Below are positions 30,661 through 38,200 of a stretch of 64,000 nt of DNA, piece by piece. Source of the stretch: Devosia sp. XK-2 (GTDB taxonomy: Bacteria > Pseudomonadota > Alphaproteobacteria > Rhizobiales > Devosiaceae); NCBI RefSeq assembly GCF_037113415.1, contig NZ_CP146608.1, positions 2,252,501-2,316,500 on the forward strand, in the 5' to 3' direction. Within the stretch, counting starts at the first letter, position 1; each line of letters opens with the position of its first letter. A program made the position numbers and the translations under genes. Below the pieces are notes generated by a model that was not told where the DNA came from, ran no database searches, and saw only the letters and a program-made list of their open reading frames with translations.

Positions 30661-31305
30661 ATGAGCACACTCGACCAAGCCTTTGCCCATCCGGATCCTT
30701 CGGCCCGGCTCAATGCTGTCCTTCTGGCAGGCATAAAGCCCTCGCTACTCGATCTCGACGCCCTGCTGAACCGCTGCGCTGTCGAGCCTGACTTTCAGGT
30801 GCGTGAAATGCTGACCTGGGCCCTGATCCGCCTGCCTGCAGCTGCGGTCGTGCCTAGACTGATTGGCGAGCTTTCGCGCGAAGAGGCGCAGGCTCGCAGT
30901 CAGGCCCTGCACACGCTGTCCAAGTTTCGGGATGCCTCGGCATGGAAGGCAGTTGCTGCGCGGCTTGATGACGAGGATCAGGGAGTCGTTCGCACCGCAT
31001 GGTATGCAGCCGTTGCGATTGTTCCTGAGGACCAGCGCCACTGGCTGGCGGAGAAACTGGCGTTGAGCCTCGGACGCGGAGACCGAGACACTCAGCTCAG
31101 TTTGAGTCGCGCCCTTGTTGGCTTGGGATGTGACATCATCGAGCCGATGCTGACGGCCGCCAAGGGGCGTGACGACGAGGCAGTTCGGCTCCACGCGGCA
31201 GCAACGCAGCGGCTGTTGCACGATGCGGATGCGGGGTTTGCTTCCTCGCTCAAGGTTGCCCGCAGAGAAGTTGCCCTTGGTAAAACCAGATCAACGAAAG
31301 GATGA
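30661..31305 (+). CDS. HEAT-repeat protein
   Basis: 214 residues built of helix pairs with the HEAT/PBS-lyase pattern: DPSARLNAVLLAG, DFQVREMLTWALIRL, EEAQARSQALHTLSKF, DEDQGVVRTAWYAAVAI, DRDTQLSLSRALVGLG, DDEAVRLHAAATQRLL. Such proteins are scaffolds; partner unknown. It is the third gene on the plus strand, 83 bases after the hydrolase, and may belong to the same operon. A longer frame from 30589 has no HEAT-like start. Codon use here is less GCC/GGC-biased than in the dcw cluster. Confidence 0.8.
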   Translation: MSTLDQAFAHPDPSARLNAVLLAGIKPSLLDLDALLNRCAVEPDFQVREMLTWALIRLPAAAVVPRLIGELSREEAQARSQALHTLSKFRDASAWKAVAARLDDEDQGVVRTAWYAAVAIVPEDQRHWLAEKLALSLGRGDRDTQLSLSRALVGLGCDIIEPMLTAAKGRDDEAVRLHAAATQRLLHDADAGFASSLKVARREVALGKTRSTKG

Positions 31306-31860
31306 GAACGAGTGCGGCCATATGGCGAAGAGCGGCTGCTTTGCGGGCGAAAATTATCCTGTGAACGGCAGAAATGGGGTCGAAACCTGCCGTCCCGATT
31401 TGCCTCTTTGTCGGCATGCCCCACCGACCGTCACCCTCGGCCTTGAGCCGAGGGCTCTGTACTTTGGGATTGTTACCGGGCCGTTATGGAACGACACAAT
31501 CCCCAAAGACTTGGTCCCGGGCGACATCGTCAAGTGAAGAACCCTCGGCTCAAGGCCGAGCGTGACGCGCGGTGGGTGGGGAGAGACCTGTTGCAGCGGC
31601 AAGTTCCAGCAAACTCCTCCGATGGCCAGAATGTCCCCCATGGGGTCGGCTCCTGCCGCCCCACCCCCCCCCCCTTGGTCCCCCCCCCCACAAGGGGGAG
31701 GGAGGCGAGATAGGACTTAGCTTCAGCTAAGTCCGTTGAATCGAGCAGGGTGGGGGTGTCGGCCTCTCAACGCTTTGAGACGACAGGCAATTCACAAAGT
31801 AATCCCCGCCCCTCCGTCCTCCGCCATAATCCCCCCGTCCTCACCGACAACACGCGGTAC
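31306..31860. repeat. Composite palindromic repeat, copy 1
   Basis: Non-coding. Block A (31376-31590) has two hairpin arms, CCTCGGCCTTGAGCCGAGG near 31436 and CCTCGGCTCAAGGCCGAG near 31543, mirrored around a variable centre. Block B (31700-31812) contains the hairpin GGACTTAGC-TTCA-GCTAAGTCC (31713-31734). Between them is a run of C tracts with a CTCCCCC-type block. Both blocks recur in reverse order and orientation at 40110-39485. Confidence 0.85.
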
Positions 31861-31916
31861 CGACGAAGTGCCGGGTGAGGAGGCAGGCCGCACGGTGTCG
31901 ATCGGGCGGAGGCGTG

Positions 31917-32118
31917 TATGCTGACCACCGGTCGCTCAACTGAAGCGAGCGGCGACAGGCGGCGATGGATGTTTCGGCATCCGGGCCAAAGGTCTGCGCC
32001 GGTCGTGGATGGGATGAGCAACCCGCAAGGGGGCCGCTCGATGCATGCGTCCGAAATCCTGTTCGTGGGAAGCGGCTTTCGCCTCTTCTTTAATTTAACC
32101 GAGGCGAAAGCCGCTTTT
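31917..32118 (+). ncRNA. Candidate structured RNA ending in a strong terminator
   Basis: A non-coding plus-strand stretch with dense pairing. GTCGC (31931) pairs with GCGAC (31952), enclosing GCTC/GAGC; GGATG-TTTCGG-CATCC follows (about 31966-31981); then GGGCC (31983) can pair with a later GGCCG-side arm. It ends in a 15-base perfect stem (32071-32085 with 32101-32115) followed by TTT. TATGCT at 31917-31922 could be a -10 box. No gene follows on the plus strand. It resembles, from memory and unverified, the alphaproteobacterial speF leader family; it lies beside the polyamine genes. Confidence 0.45.
32071..32118 (+). terminator. Strong rho-independent terminator (plus strand)
   Basis: AGCGGCTTTCGCCTC (32071-32085) and GAGGCGAAAGCCGCT (32101-32115) form a perfect 15-base stem with a 15-base AT-rich loop and a short T run. 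It ends the candidate RNA at 31917. Confidence 0.8.
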
Positions 32119-32202
32119 CACCGTGCAAACCCGGAGACGCCAGCGTCGTTCGGACCTTCGGCATGCGCTCAGCATCGCGGAACGCTCTTTGAACTCATGC
32201 AG

Positions 32203-32231
32203 AAAACAAAACGGCCGGGAAAACCCGGCCG
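32203..32231 (-). terminator. Rho-independent terminator after the carboxynorspermidine dehydrogenase gene
   Basis: CGGCCGGG (32212-32219) and CCCGGCCG (32224-32231) flank a four-base loop; on the minus strand TTTTGTTTT follows. It lies nine bases past the stop codon. Confidence 0.9.
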
Positions 32232-32239
32232 CCTCAATC

Positions 32240-33526
32240 TTACGCCTCGCGGGCCTTGGGCCGCGCCTGTCGGGTTTCCCCGAATTCAGCGGCGTCGAAT
32301 GCCCTGTCGCCCCTTTCGTCCCGCACGCGGGTCGGCAAGCCAATCTTGCCCAAAAGGTCCAGGAACGGCACGGGCGGCAATTCCTCGATATTGGCCATAC
32401 GGTGGCAATCCCAATCGCCCTTGGCGATCAGCATGGCCGCGGCAATGGCGGGCACGCCGGCCGTATAGGAAATCGCCTGGCTATTGGTCTCGGCAAAGGC
32501 CTCTTCATGGTCCGAAATATTATAGACCAGCAATTCGGTCTCGACCCCGTTGCGCTCGCCCTTGATCAGGTCGCCGATAAAGGTCTTGCCCGAATAATCC
32601 GGCGCCAGCGACATCGGATCGGGCAAAACCGCCTTGACCACTTTAAGCGGCACCACTTCAAGCCCTTCGGCTGTCGTCACCGGCTGCTCGGACAGAAGCC
32701 CCAGCTTGTTCAGCACCGTAAAGACATTGATGTAATGCTCGCCAAAGCCCATCCAGAAGCGGATATCGGGCACGCCGAGATTGGCCGAGAGCGAATGGAT
32801 TTCATCGTGGCCGGTGAGATAGGTCGTGTGTTCGCCCACCACCGGCAGATCGTCCGTGCGCTTGACCTCGAACATCTTGTTGGCTGTCCACTGGCTTTGC
32901 TGCCAGCTCCAGACCGTGCCGGTAAATTCGCGGAAATTGATCTCGGGATCGAAATTGGTGGCGAAATAGCGCCCATGGCTGCCGGCATTGACGTCGATAA
33001 TGTCGATGCTGTCGATCCGGTCGAAATAGGCATTGGCGGCCAGCGCGGCATAGGCATTGACCACACCGGGGTCGAACCCGGCGCCCAGAATGGCGGTCAC
33101 GCCCTTGCGCTCGCATTCCTCGCGGCGCTTCCACTCGTAATTGCCGTACCAGGGCGGCGTCTCGCAGATCTTTTTCGGGTCCTCGTGAATGGCCGTGTCG
33201 ATATAGGCCACGCCCATGTCGATACAGGCGCTGAGCACGCTCATATTGAGGAAAGCCGATCCTGCATTGAGAACGATCTGGCTCTTGGTCTGCCGGATCA
33301 GGGCCTTTGTAGCTTCGACATCCATGGCGTCGAGCTGGTGGGCGGCCAGAATACCCGGGCGCTTGAGCGCCTTTCTCTCGAGAATGCCGGCGACCAGCGC
33401 CTCGCATTTCGAAACCGTGCGGGAGGCAATGTGGATGTCTCCGAGCACATCATTGTGCATTGCTGCCTTATAGGCAGCGACTTGCGCGACACCTCCGGCG
33501 CCGATGATCAACAGGTTCTTTTTCAA
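32240..33526 (-). CDS. Carboxynorspermidine/carboxyspermidine dehydrogenase (saccharopine dehydrogenase family)
   Basis: Reductively condenses aspartate semialdehyde with a diamine to give carboxy(nor)spermidine, the alternative polyamine route. N-terminal Rossmann loop LLIIGAGGVAQVAA, then AGSAFLNMSVLSACIDMGVAYIDT and GAGFDPGVVNAY, typical of the LYS1-like branch. The 428-residue length fits. The start is a TTG at 33526; no in-frame ATG or GTG lies nearby upstream. The next gene upstream is the matching decarboxylase, 45 bases away, which makes the assignment firmer than the fold alone would. Confidence 0.9.
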   Translation of the reverse strand: MKKNLLIIGAGGVAQVAAYKAAMHNDVLGDIHIASRTVSKCEALVAGILERKALKRPGILAAHQLDAMDVEATKALIRQTKSQIVLNAGSAFLNMSVLSACIDMGVAYIDTAIHEDPKKICETPPWYGNYEWKRREECERKGVTAILGAGFDPGVVNAYAALAANAYFDRIDSIDIIDVNAGSHGRYFATNFDPEINFREFTGTVWSWQQSQWTANKMFEVKRTDDLPVVGEHTTYLTGHDEIHSLSANLGVPDIRFWMGFGEHYINVFTVLNKLGLLSEQPVTTAEGLEVVPLKVVKAVLPDPMSLAPDYSGKTFIGDLIKGERNGVETELLVYNISDHEEAFAETNSQAISYTAGVPAIAAAMLIAKGDWDCHRMANIEELPPVPFLDLLGKIGLPTRVRDERGDRAFDAAEFGETRQARPKAREA

Positions 33527-33571
33527 TTGGCACGAAACACCTTTTTCGAGGGGTAACGGATCAGCCCGTCA

Positions 33572-34672
33572 TTATGACAGGCTGGCGACATAGTCGGCAT
33601 AATCGAAACTTTTCACAAGGTCGACTGCGCCGTTTTTTCTGCGGATGGCTATAGCGGGCATTGCCACGCCGTTGAACCAGTTTTTCTTCACCATGGTGTA
33701 TCCCCCTGCATTCAGAAGGGAAATCCGGTCGCCCACAGCCAGCTTCCAGGGGAAATCGAAGGTGCCGAAAACATCGCCCGCAAGGCAGGACTTGCCGGCG
33801 ATCTGGTAATGATATGGCCCCTCGTTGGGCGCCACCGATGCACTTTCGCGATAGACCAGCAGGTCCAGCATATGCGCCTCAACCGCGCTATCCACGATCG
33901 CTACGGACATTTCGTTTTCGACAATGTCGAGCACCGAAACCTCGAGCGTGGTGGTACCGGTCACGATGGCGTCGCCGGGCTCGAGATAGACCTGCAGGCT
34001 GTACTTTTCGGCAAAGGCCTTCAACCGCGCCGCCAGCGCATCGAGGGCATAATTCTCGCCGGTAAAGTGAATGCCGCCGCCAAAGCTGACCCAGTCGATC
34101 CGCTCAAAAAAACTCCCGAGCTTGGCTTCGAAGGCATCGAGCAGCGCTGCAAAGGAGTCGAAGGAATCGTTTTCGCAATTGCAGTGGATCATGAAGCCGC
34201 TGACGCGATCCATCGCCTGCTCGACCCGCTCGAGATTCCACTCGCCCAACCGGCTGAATTTGCGCGCCGGATCGGCAATGTCGAAATGTGAGTGGCTGAC
34301 ACCCGGATTGACCCGCAACCCAACCGGCAAATGCCGCGCCTTGTCGCCGAAGCGGTCGAGCTGGTTGAGCGAATTGAAGATCACCTTGTCCGCATGGGTA
34401 ATGGCCTCATCGATCTCATGATCGGCCCAGGCAACCGAATAGGCATGCGTTTCCCCGCCGAACTTCTCGCGGCCCAGCCGCACCTCATTGAGCGACGAAG
34501 ATGTCGATCCGTCCATATGCGGTGCAATCTGCTCGAAGGTGGACCAGGTGGCGAAGGCCTTGAGCGCCATCACGCATTTGGCCCCCGACAACGCCCGCAG
34601 GCGGTCCACCTTGGCCAGGTTCCGGTCAAGCGCGGTCTCGTCGATCAGGTAGTAAGGGGTATCGATGGGCAT
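33572..34672 (-). CDS. nspC: Carboxynorspermidine decarboxylase
   Basis: PLP enzyme of the alanine-racemase fold (type III) that removes the carboxyl group from carboxy(nor)spermidine, giving (nor)spermidine. The PLP lysine is in CVMALKAFATW. HCNCENDSF, SFGGGIHFTGENYALD and the C-terminal CLAGDVFGTFDFP carry active-site residues. The frame opens at 34738, but ATG 34672 (MPIDTPYYLIDE) is the family start, with GAAG upstream. It is the first gene of a two-gene operon with the dehydrogenase. Confidence 0.94.
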   Translation of the reverse strand: MPIDTPYYLIDETALDRNLAKVDRLRALSGAKCVMALKAFATWSTFEQIAPHMDGSTSSSLNEVRLGREKFGGETHAYSVAWADHEIDEAITHADKVIFNSLNQLDRFGDKARHLPVGLRVNPGVSHSHFDIADPARKFSRLGEWNLERVEQAMDRVSGFMIHCNCENDSFDSFAALLDAFEAKLGSFFERIDWVSFGGGIHFTGENYALDALAARLKAFAEKYSLQVYLEPGDAIVTGTTTLEVSVLDIVENEMSVAIVDSAVEAHMLDLLVYRESASVAPNEGPYHYQIAGKSCLAGDVFGTFDFPWKLAVGDRISLLNAGGYTMVKKNWFNGVAMPAIAIRRKNGAVDLVKSFDYADYVASLS

Positions 34673-34778
34673 CGCGCTTACTTCAACTCTCCATAGGCGT
34701 GTGCCCGCCAGTTCAAGAACGGCGGAGGAAAGCCGCACGATGTAGCGACCCGAACCGTCATGATCAAGGGTACAAAAC

Positions 34779-34813
34779 GACCCTGCCCCGAAGCCAGGCT
34801 CCGGGGCAGGGTC
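34779..34813 (-). terminator. Rho-independent terminator after the 51-aa peptide gene
   Basis: GACCCTGCCCCG (34779-34790) and CGGGGCAGGGTC (34802-34813) make a perfect 12-base stem. On the minus strand GTTTTGTA follows. It isolates the small gene from nspC. Confidence 0.88.
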
Positions 34814-34845
34814 GCGCTGGCGATCCGTCGCGGATCAGTTGCCGC

Positions 34846-35001
34846 TCAATCGTCATCGCCATAGTTCACCGACGACAGCGACTCGGTGACGCACAGCGAC
34901 TTGTCTTTGAAGGGGCAAGTGTCGCCCGTCCAGGCGAGAGCAGGGGCCGCGGCTCCGGCAACAATGGTCAGCGCGAGGATGGCAGAGAGGATATTTTTCA
35001 T
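34846..35001 (-). CDS. Small secreted peptide (51 aa)
   Basis: Signal peptide with a clear Ala-x-Ala cleavage site (MKNILSAILALTIV... APALA), leaving a mature peptide of about 27 residues. The mature part has two cysteines seven residues apart (CPFKDKSLC) and an acidic end (NYGDDD). AAGGAG sits seven bases before the ATG, and a strong terminator follows the stop, so this is a real, separately transcribed gene despite its size. No family recognised. The two cysteines could form a disulfide in the periplasm (inference). Confidence 0.72.
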   Translation of the reverse strand: MKNILSAILALTIVAGAAAPALAWTGDTCPFKDKSLCVTESLSSVNYGDDD

Positions 35002-35137
35002 GTTGGGGCTCCTTGTGTTTGAAGACACCAAGGAACCTGCCATTGCCCACATTGCGGCAGCATTGCCGGCGGATAACCATTGCTTTCCGGTGCATTAAAC
35101 TACTGTCATCAAACAGAAAGCCGACCTGAGAAGCAAT

Positions 35138-35517
35138 GCCAGTTGACCTGTAAGCCGGGTTCTGTAAGGCCGCGTTGCCGCGACGTGGTGACCATTCATC
35201 TGAGGCCGCTGTTGCCAGCGCGCTCGTGCAACCAACCCGGACGACATGGCCTCGAAACAGGCTGGGTTGCCCCGCGTCATCCCTATTTGGTCTTGCTCCC
35301 GGTGGGGTTTACCGTGCGGCCTCTGTCGCCAGACGCCCGGTGCGCTCTTACCGCACCCTTTCATCCTTACCCCGGCACGCCGGGGCGGTTTGCTTTCTGT
35401 GGCACTTTCCCTGGGGTCGCCCCCGGCGGCTTTTAGCCGTCACCGTGTTTCGATGGAGCCCGGACTTTCCTCCAGCGGACAGTTACCCGTCCGCCAGCGG
35501 TCACCCGGTCAACTGGC
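35138..35517 (-). ncRNA. rnpB: RNase P RNA (bacterial type A)
   Basis: Catalytic RNA that matures the 5' end of tRNAs. On the minus strand the universal P4 5' segment GAGGAAAGTCCGGGCTCC is at 35472-35455 and the 3' counterpart AGAACCCGGCTTACAGG at 35163-35147. The P1 helix closes the molecule: GGTCAACTGGC (35507-35517, plus strand) is perfectly complementary to GCCAGTTGACC (35138-35148). The ~380-base length fits. It lies 31 bases behind the djlA-like gene's stop. True ends may differ by a few bases. Confidence 0.96.
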
Positions 35518-35548
35518 GGGGCCTATGTGCGGTTTTGGCGCGACGCCG

Positions 35549-36295
35549 TCAAGTCAGCAACGGCTGCGGCCTGGGCCGGGTTATAGCCTGATAGGCCAGA
35601 TTGATTGCCGACATGCGCGCCGTAGCCACATCGATCAGCTCTTCGGGCACGCCCTTGGCGATCAGTCGGTCGGGATGATGTTCGGCCACCAACAGCCGAT
35701 AGACGCGCCTGACCTCCTCCGGCGGCGCCTCGCTGGTCAGGCCCAGCACTCTATAGGGATCGACGCCCTCCTCCAGCATCACATGCTGGGACGCGATCTG
35801 CTCGAAACGCGCCTCGTCGAACCCGAATATCGTGCTGACATCGCGGAGGTAATCCAGCTCAGCCTCATGGACGAGCCCATCAGCCGTAGCGATAAAAAAC
35901 AGACTATCGAGCACATGCTCGAGCGTATCAGGCGCGTCCGCGAAAAAGCGGGCGACCTTGCGGGCATAGGTGTCGTAACCCGCCACGTCCTGCTTGGCGA
36001 GATTGAACAACCGCTCTACCTGCGGCTCACTGCCCTTGGCGATCTCCACCGTCGCGTTGAAGGCACGCACCTCGGAGGCCGTCACTGCGCCATCGGCCAC
36101 AGCCATTTTGGCTGACAGGGCAATCAAGGCCAGCGTGAAGGCCGCGTCGCGCCCGCCGGGCAGCCAAGTATCCGGATCGAGAATATTGGCGACATGCCCG
36201 GCAATGCCGGTTCTTTGGGTGAACGAGCCCAGAAAGGCAGAAAATTTCTGCCACACATCACGATTGTCTTCGGCCTTGCGCACGCAACAGAGCAT
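35549..36295 (-). CDS. DjlA-like protein (TerB domain plus J domain)
   Basis: Co-chaperone of the kind found beside rnpB in this order. Residues about 45-165 form a TerB/DjlA-type helical domain (LIALSAKMAVADGAVTASEVRAF, FIATADGLVHEAELDYL). The last 70 residues are a J domain (DPYRVLGLTSEAPPEEV, HHPDRLIAKG), whose HPD motif would stimulate DnaK. No N-terminal membrane segment is seen, unlike E. coli DjlA. Start is ATG 36295; a GTG at 36256 is a possible alternative closer to relatives' starts. Confidence 0.88.
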   Translation of the reverse strand: MLCCVRKAEDNRDVWQKFSAFLGSFTQRTGIAGHVANILDPDTWLPGGRDAAFTLALIALSAKMAVADGAVTASEVRAFNATVEIAKGSEPQVERLFNLAKQDVAGYDTYARKVARFFADAPDTLEHVLDSLFFIATADGLVHEAELDYLRDVSTIFGFDEARFEQIASQHVMLEEGVDPYRVLGLTSEAPPEEVRRVYRLLVAEHHPDRLIAKGVPEELIDVATARMSAINLAYQAITRPRPQPLLT

Positions 36296-36385
36296 TTTTC
36301 CGGGCTTCCCTTCCCGTTGGGCCAACACGCTTACCGCCTATCGCCGCCCGGGTCCATGTCCCTCAGGGCATGGCCGCCTTGCCGC

Positions 36386-37174
36386 TCACTCAAACGAATA
36401 GGCGTCATAGCCGTAAGTACGCGGAAAGCGCGTGACCCGTGCCCGAGAATTTGGGCCTTGGTCGAGAAAGAAACCATCCGGATCGTAATCCCCCATATCC
36501 GCCGGTGCCCCGCCCGACTGCCGGCGGGCCAGGAATTCGGAGAGCGGCCCGCTCTCCCAGTCTTCCAGGTCCTGGGCGGTAACAACGATATCGGGCGTTT
36601 CGACAATCAGTGGTGCGGATGCGGCTACAACGCTGCGCGGCACCGAAACAGGCCGCTCCGACACCGGTGTCGGGAAGGTGACGAAGCGTGTCCGCGATAC
36701 GGTCGCAACACTGTCCGCCGCTGGTTCAGGCGCGGACGCCGCCACGGGTTCGGTCTGTTCAGGGCTCGCGATTTCGGCAGGTTCGGTCGAACCGCGATCG
36801 CTGATATAGCTGGGTAGCTCCCGGCCCGATTGCAGGAAACTATCGACGGCATCGTTTCCCAAAACCCGCGCGTTAACCGCTGCCGTGGTCACCGGATCGG
36901 GTGCCGGCGCGAGCGCTGGTTTCGCCTCGGCGATCGGGGCGACGGCGGCTTCTGCCGGCCGCGCATCGGCTTCGGCAATCGCGACCGACTGCGGACGCTC
37001 GGTCGCCGGTGTTGGCATGCTTGCCGCCGGCAATGCCTGCTCATCGAGAACGGCAATCGTCGGCGCGCGCGGCCCGCTGAACTGACGCAAGGTTCCATCG
37101 GCAGCCGGAATGGCGACGACCAACAGGGCGCCGGCCCAGGCCAGGCCATTGGTAATGCGGCGATCAATCTGCAT
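36386..37174 (-). CDS. Membrane-anchored Pro/Ala-rich protein of unknown function
   Basis: One N-terminal membrane segment or uncleaved signal (residues 9-25, NGLAWAGALLVVAIPAA) followed by a low-complexity periplasmic region rich in Ala, Pro, Glu and Thr. The last ~80 residues look more ordered (IVVTAQDLEDWESGPLSEFLARRQ, FPRTYGYDAYSFE). No family recognised. Start ATG 37174 (MQIDRRITN) puts the basic residues just before the membrane segment; the frame opens earlier at 37216. Confidence 0.72.
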   Translation of the reverse strand: MQIDRRITNGLAWAGALLVVAIPAADGTLRQFSGPRAPTIAVLDEQALPAASMPTPATERPQSVAIAEADARPAEAAVAPIAEAKPALAPAPDPVTTAAVNARVLGNDAVDSFLQSGRELPSYISDRGSTEPAEIASPEQTEPVAASAPEPAADSVATVSRTRFVTFPTPVSERPVSVPRSVVAASAPLIVETPDIVVTAQDLEDWESGPLSEFLARRQSGGAPADMGDYDPDGFFLDQGPNSRARVTRFPRTYGYDAYSFE

Positions 37175-37302
37175 AGAAAAAGACTTCCAATATGCTCCGC
37201 CCGAGCGCGCGGACATGCCCGCTTTTCATGGCCACAATATGAAGGCCACTTTGCCGCGAATTTGAACCGAGTCGCCTGAACGCAAGCTGAACGGGTCGGG
37301 AC

Positions 37303-38196
37303 CTAGGGCCGGCGCCCAAGCAGCCGCGCCAGCGCCAGGACCAGATTGGACCGGTTGAGCGTATAGAAGTGGAACTCTGTCACTCCTTCGTCGAGCAATT
37401 CGGTCACCTGTTCTGCGGCCACCGCGGCCGCCATCAGCGCATGGGTTTCCGGATCCTCGTCCAGCCCATCGAACCGCTCAGCCAGCCAATCGGGGATCGA
37501 GGCGCCACAGCGCGCGGCAAAGCCGGAAATCTGCTTGAACGAATGGATCGGCTGAATGCCGGGCACGATCGGCGCGGTAATGCCGGCCTTTCGCGCGCGT
37601 TCGAGATAGCGCAGATAATCGGCATTGGAGAAGAACATCTGGGTGATGGCGCGGTCGGCACCGGCATCGATCTTGCGCTTGAGATTGTCGATATCGGCAT
37701 CCCAATCCACGCTTTGCGGATGCTTTTCGGGATAGGCCGCGACCGAAATATCGAAGTCGCCAATGCGGCGAATGCCGGCGACGAGATCGGCGGCATTCTG
37801 ATAACCTTCAGGGTGCGGGGTGAAGGGTTGCCCCACCCCTTCCGGCGGATCGCCGCGCAAGGCCACGATCTTGGAGACACCGGCCTCGGCATAGCCGCGC
37901 ACCACCTCGTCCACCTCGTCTCGCGTCGCCCCGACACAGGTCAGATGCGCCGCCGCCGGCACACCTTTATCGCCGGTGATGCGGCGCACCATGCGCAAGG
38001 TGCGCTCGCGCGTCGAACCGCCAGCACCATAGGTGACGGAGACGAAGCGCGGGCTGAGAGGGGCCAGCTTGGTAATGCTGTCCCAGAAGCGCTCTTCCAT
38101 CGCATCGGTCTTGGGCGGGAAGAATTCGAAGGAGAGCTGCAGGTCCGGGCGCTGGGCTGCCGTCTTGCGGCTGGCGCGCAGATTGTCGTCAATCAT
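37303..38196 (-). CDS. metF: 5,10-methylenetetrahydrofolate reductase MetF
   Basis: FAD enzyme making 5-methyltetrahydrofolate for methionine synthesis. SFEFFPPKT at the start, FVSVTYGAGGSTRERTL, AHLTCVGATRDEV, RGDPPEG and TQMFFSNADYLRYLERAR are family signatures. Length 297. It starts four bases after the stop of the ArsR-methyltransferase gene and shares its promoter and palindrome, which fits control by S-adenosyl-compound levels. Confidence 0.96.
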   Translation of the reverse strand: MIDDNLRASRKTAAQRPDLQLSFEFFPPKTDAMEERFWDSITKLAPLSPRFVSVTYGAGGSTRERTLRMVRRITGDKGVPAAAHLTCVGATRDEVDEVVRGYAEAGVSKIVALRGDPPEGVGQPFTPHPEGYQNAADLVAGIRRIGDFDISVAAYPEKHPQSVDWDADIDNLKRKIDAGADRAITQMFFSNADYLRYLERARKAGITAPIVPGIQPIHSFKQISGFAARCGASIPDWLAERFDGLDEDPETHALMAAAVAAEQVTELLDEGVTEFHFYTLNRSNLVLALARLLGRRP

Positions 38197-38200
38197 CTTT

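Noticed and set aside
31918-32565. 215-residue plus-strand frame through the candidate RNA
   Set aside because: It runs through a strong terminator and into the antisense of the dehydrogenase gene. The composition is random.
35138-35517. Plus-strand protein frames (138 and 289 aa) over this stretch
   Set aside because: They lie on the complement of rnpB, whose conserved motifs and closing helix explain the sequence.
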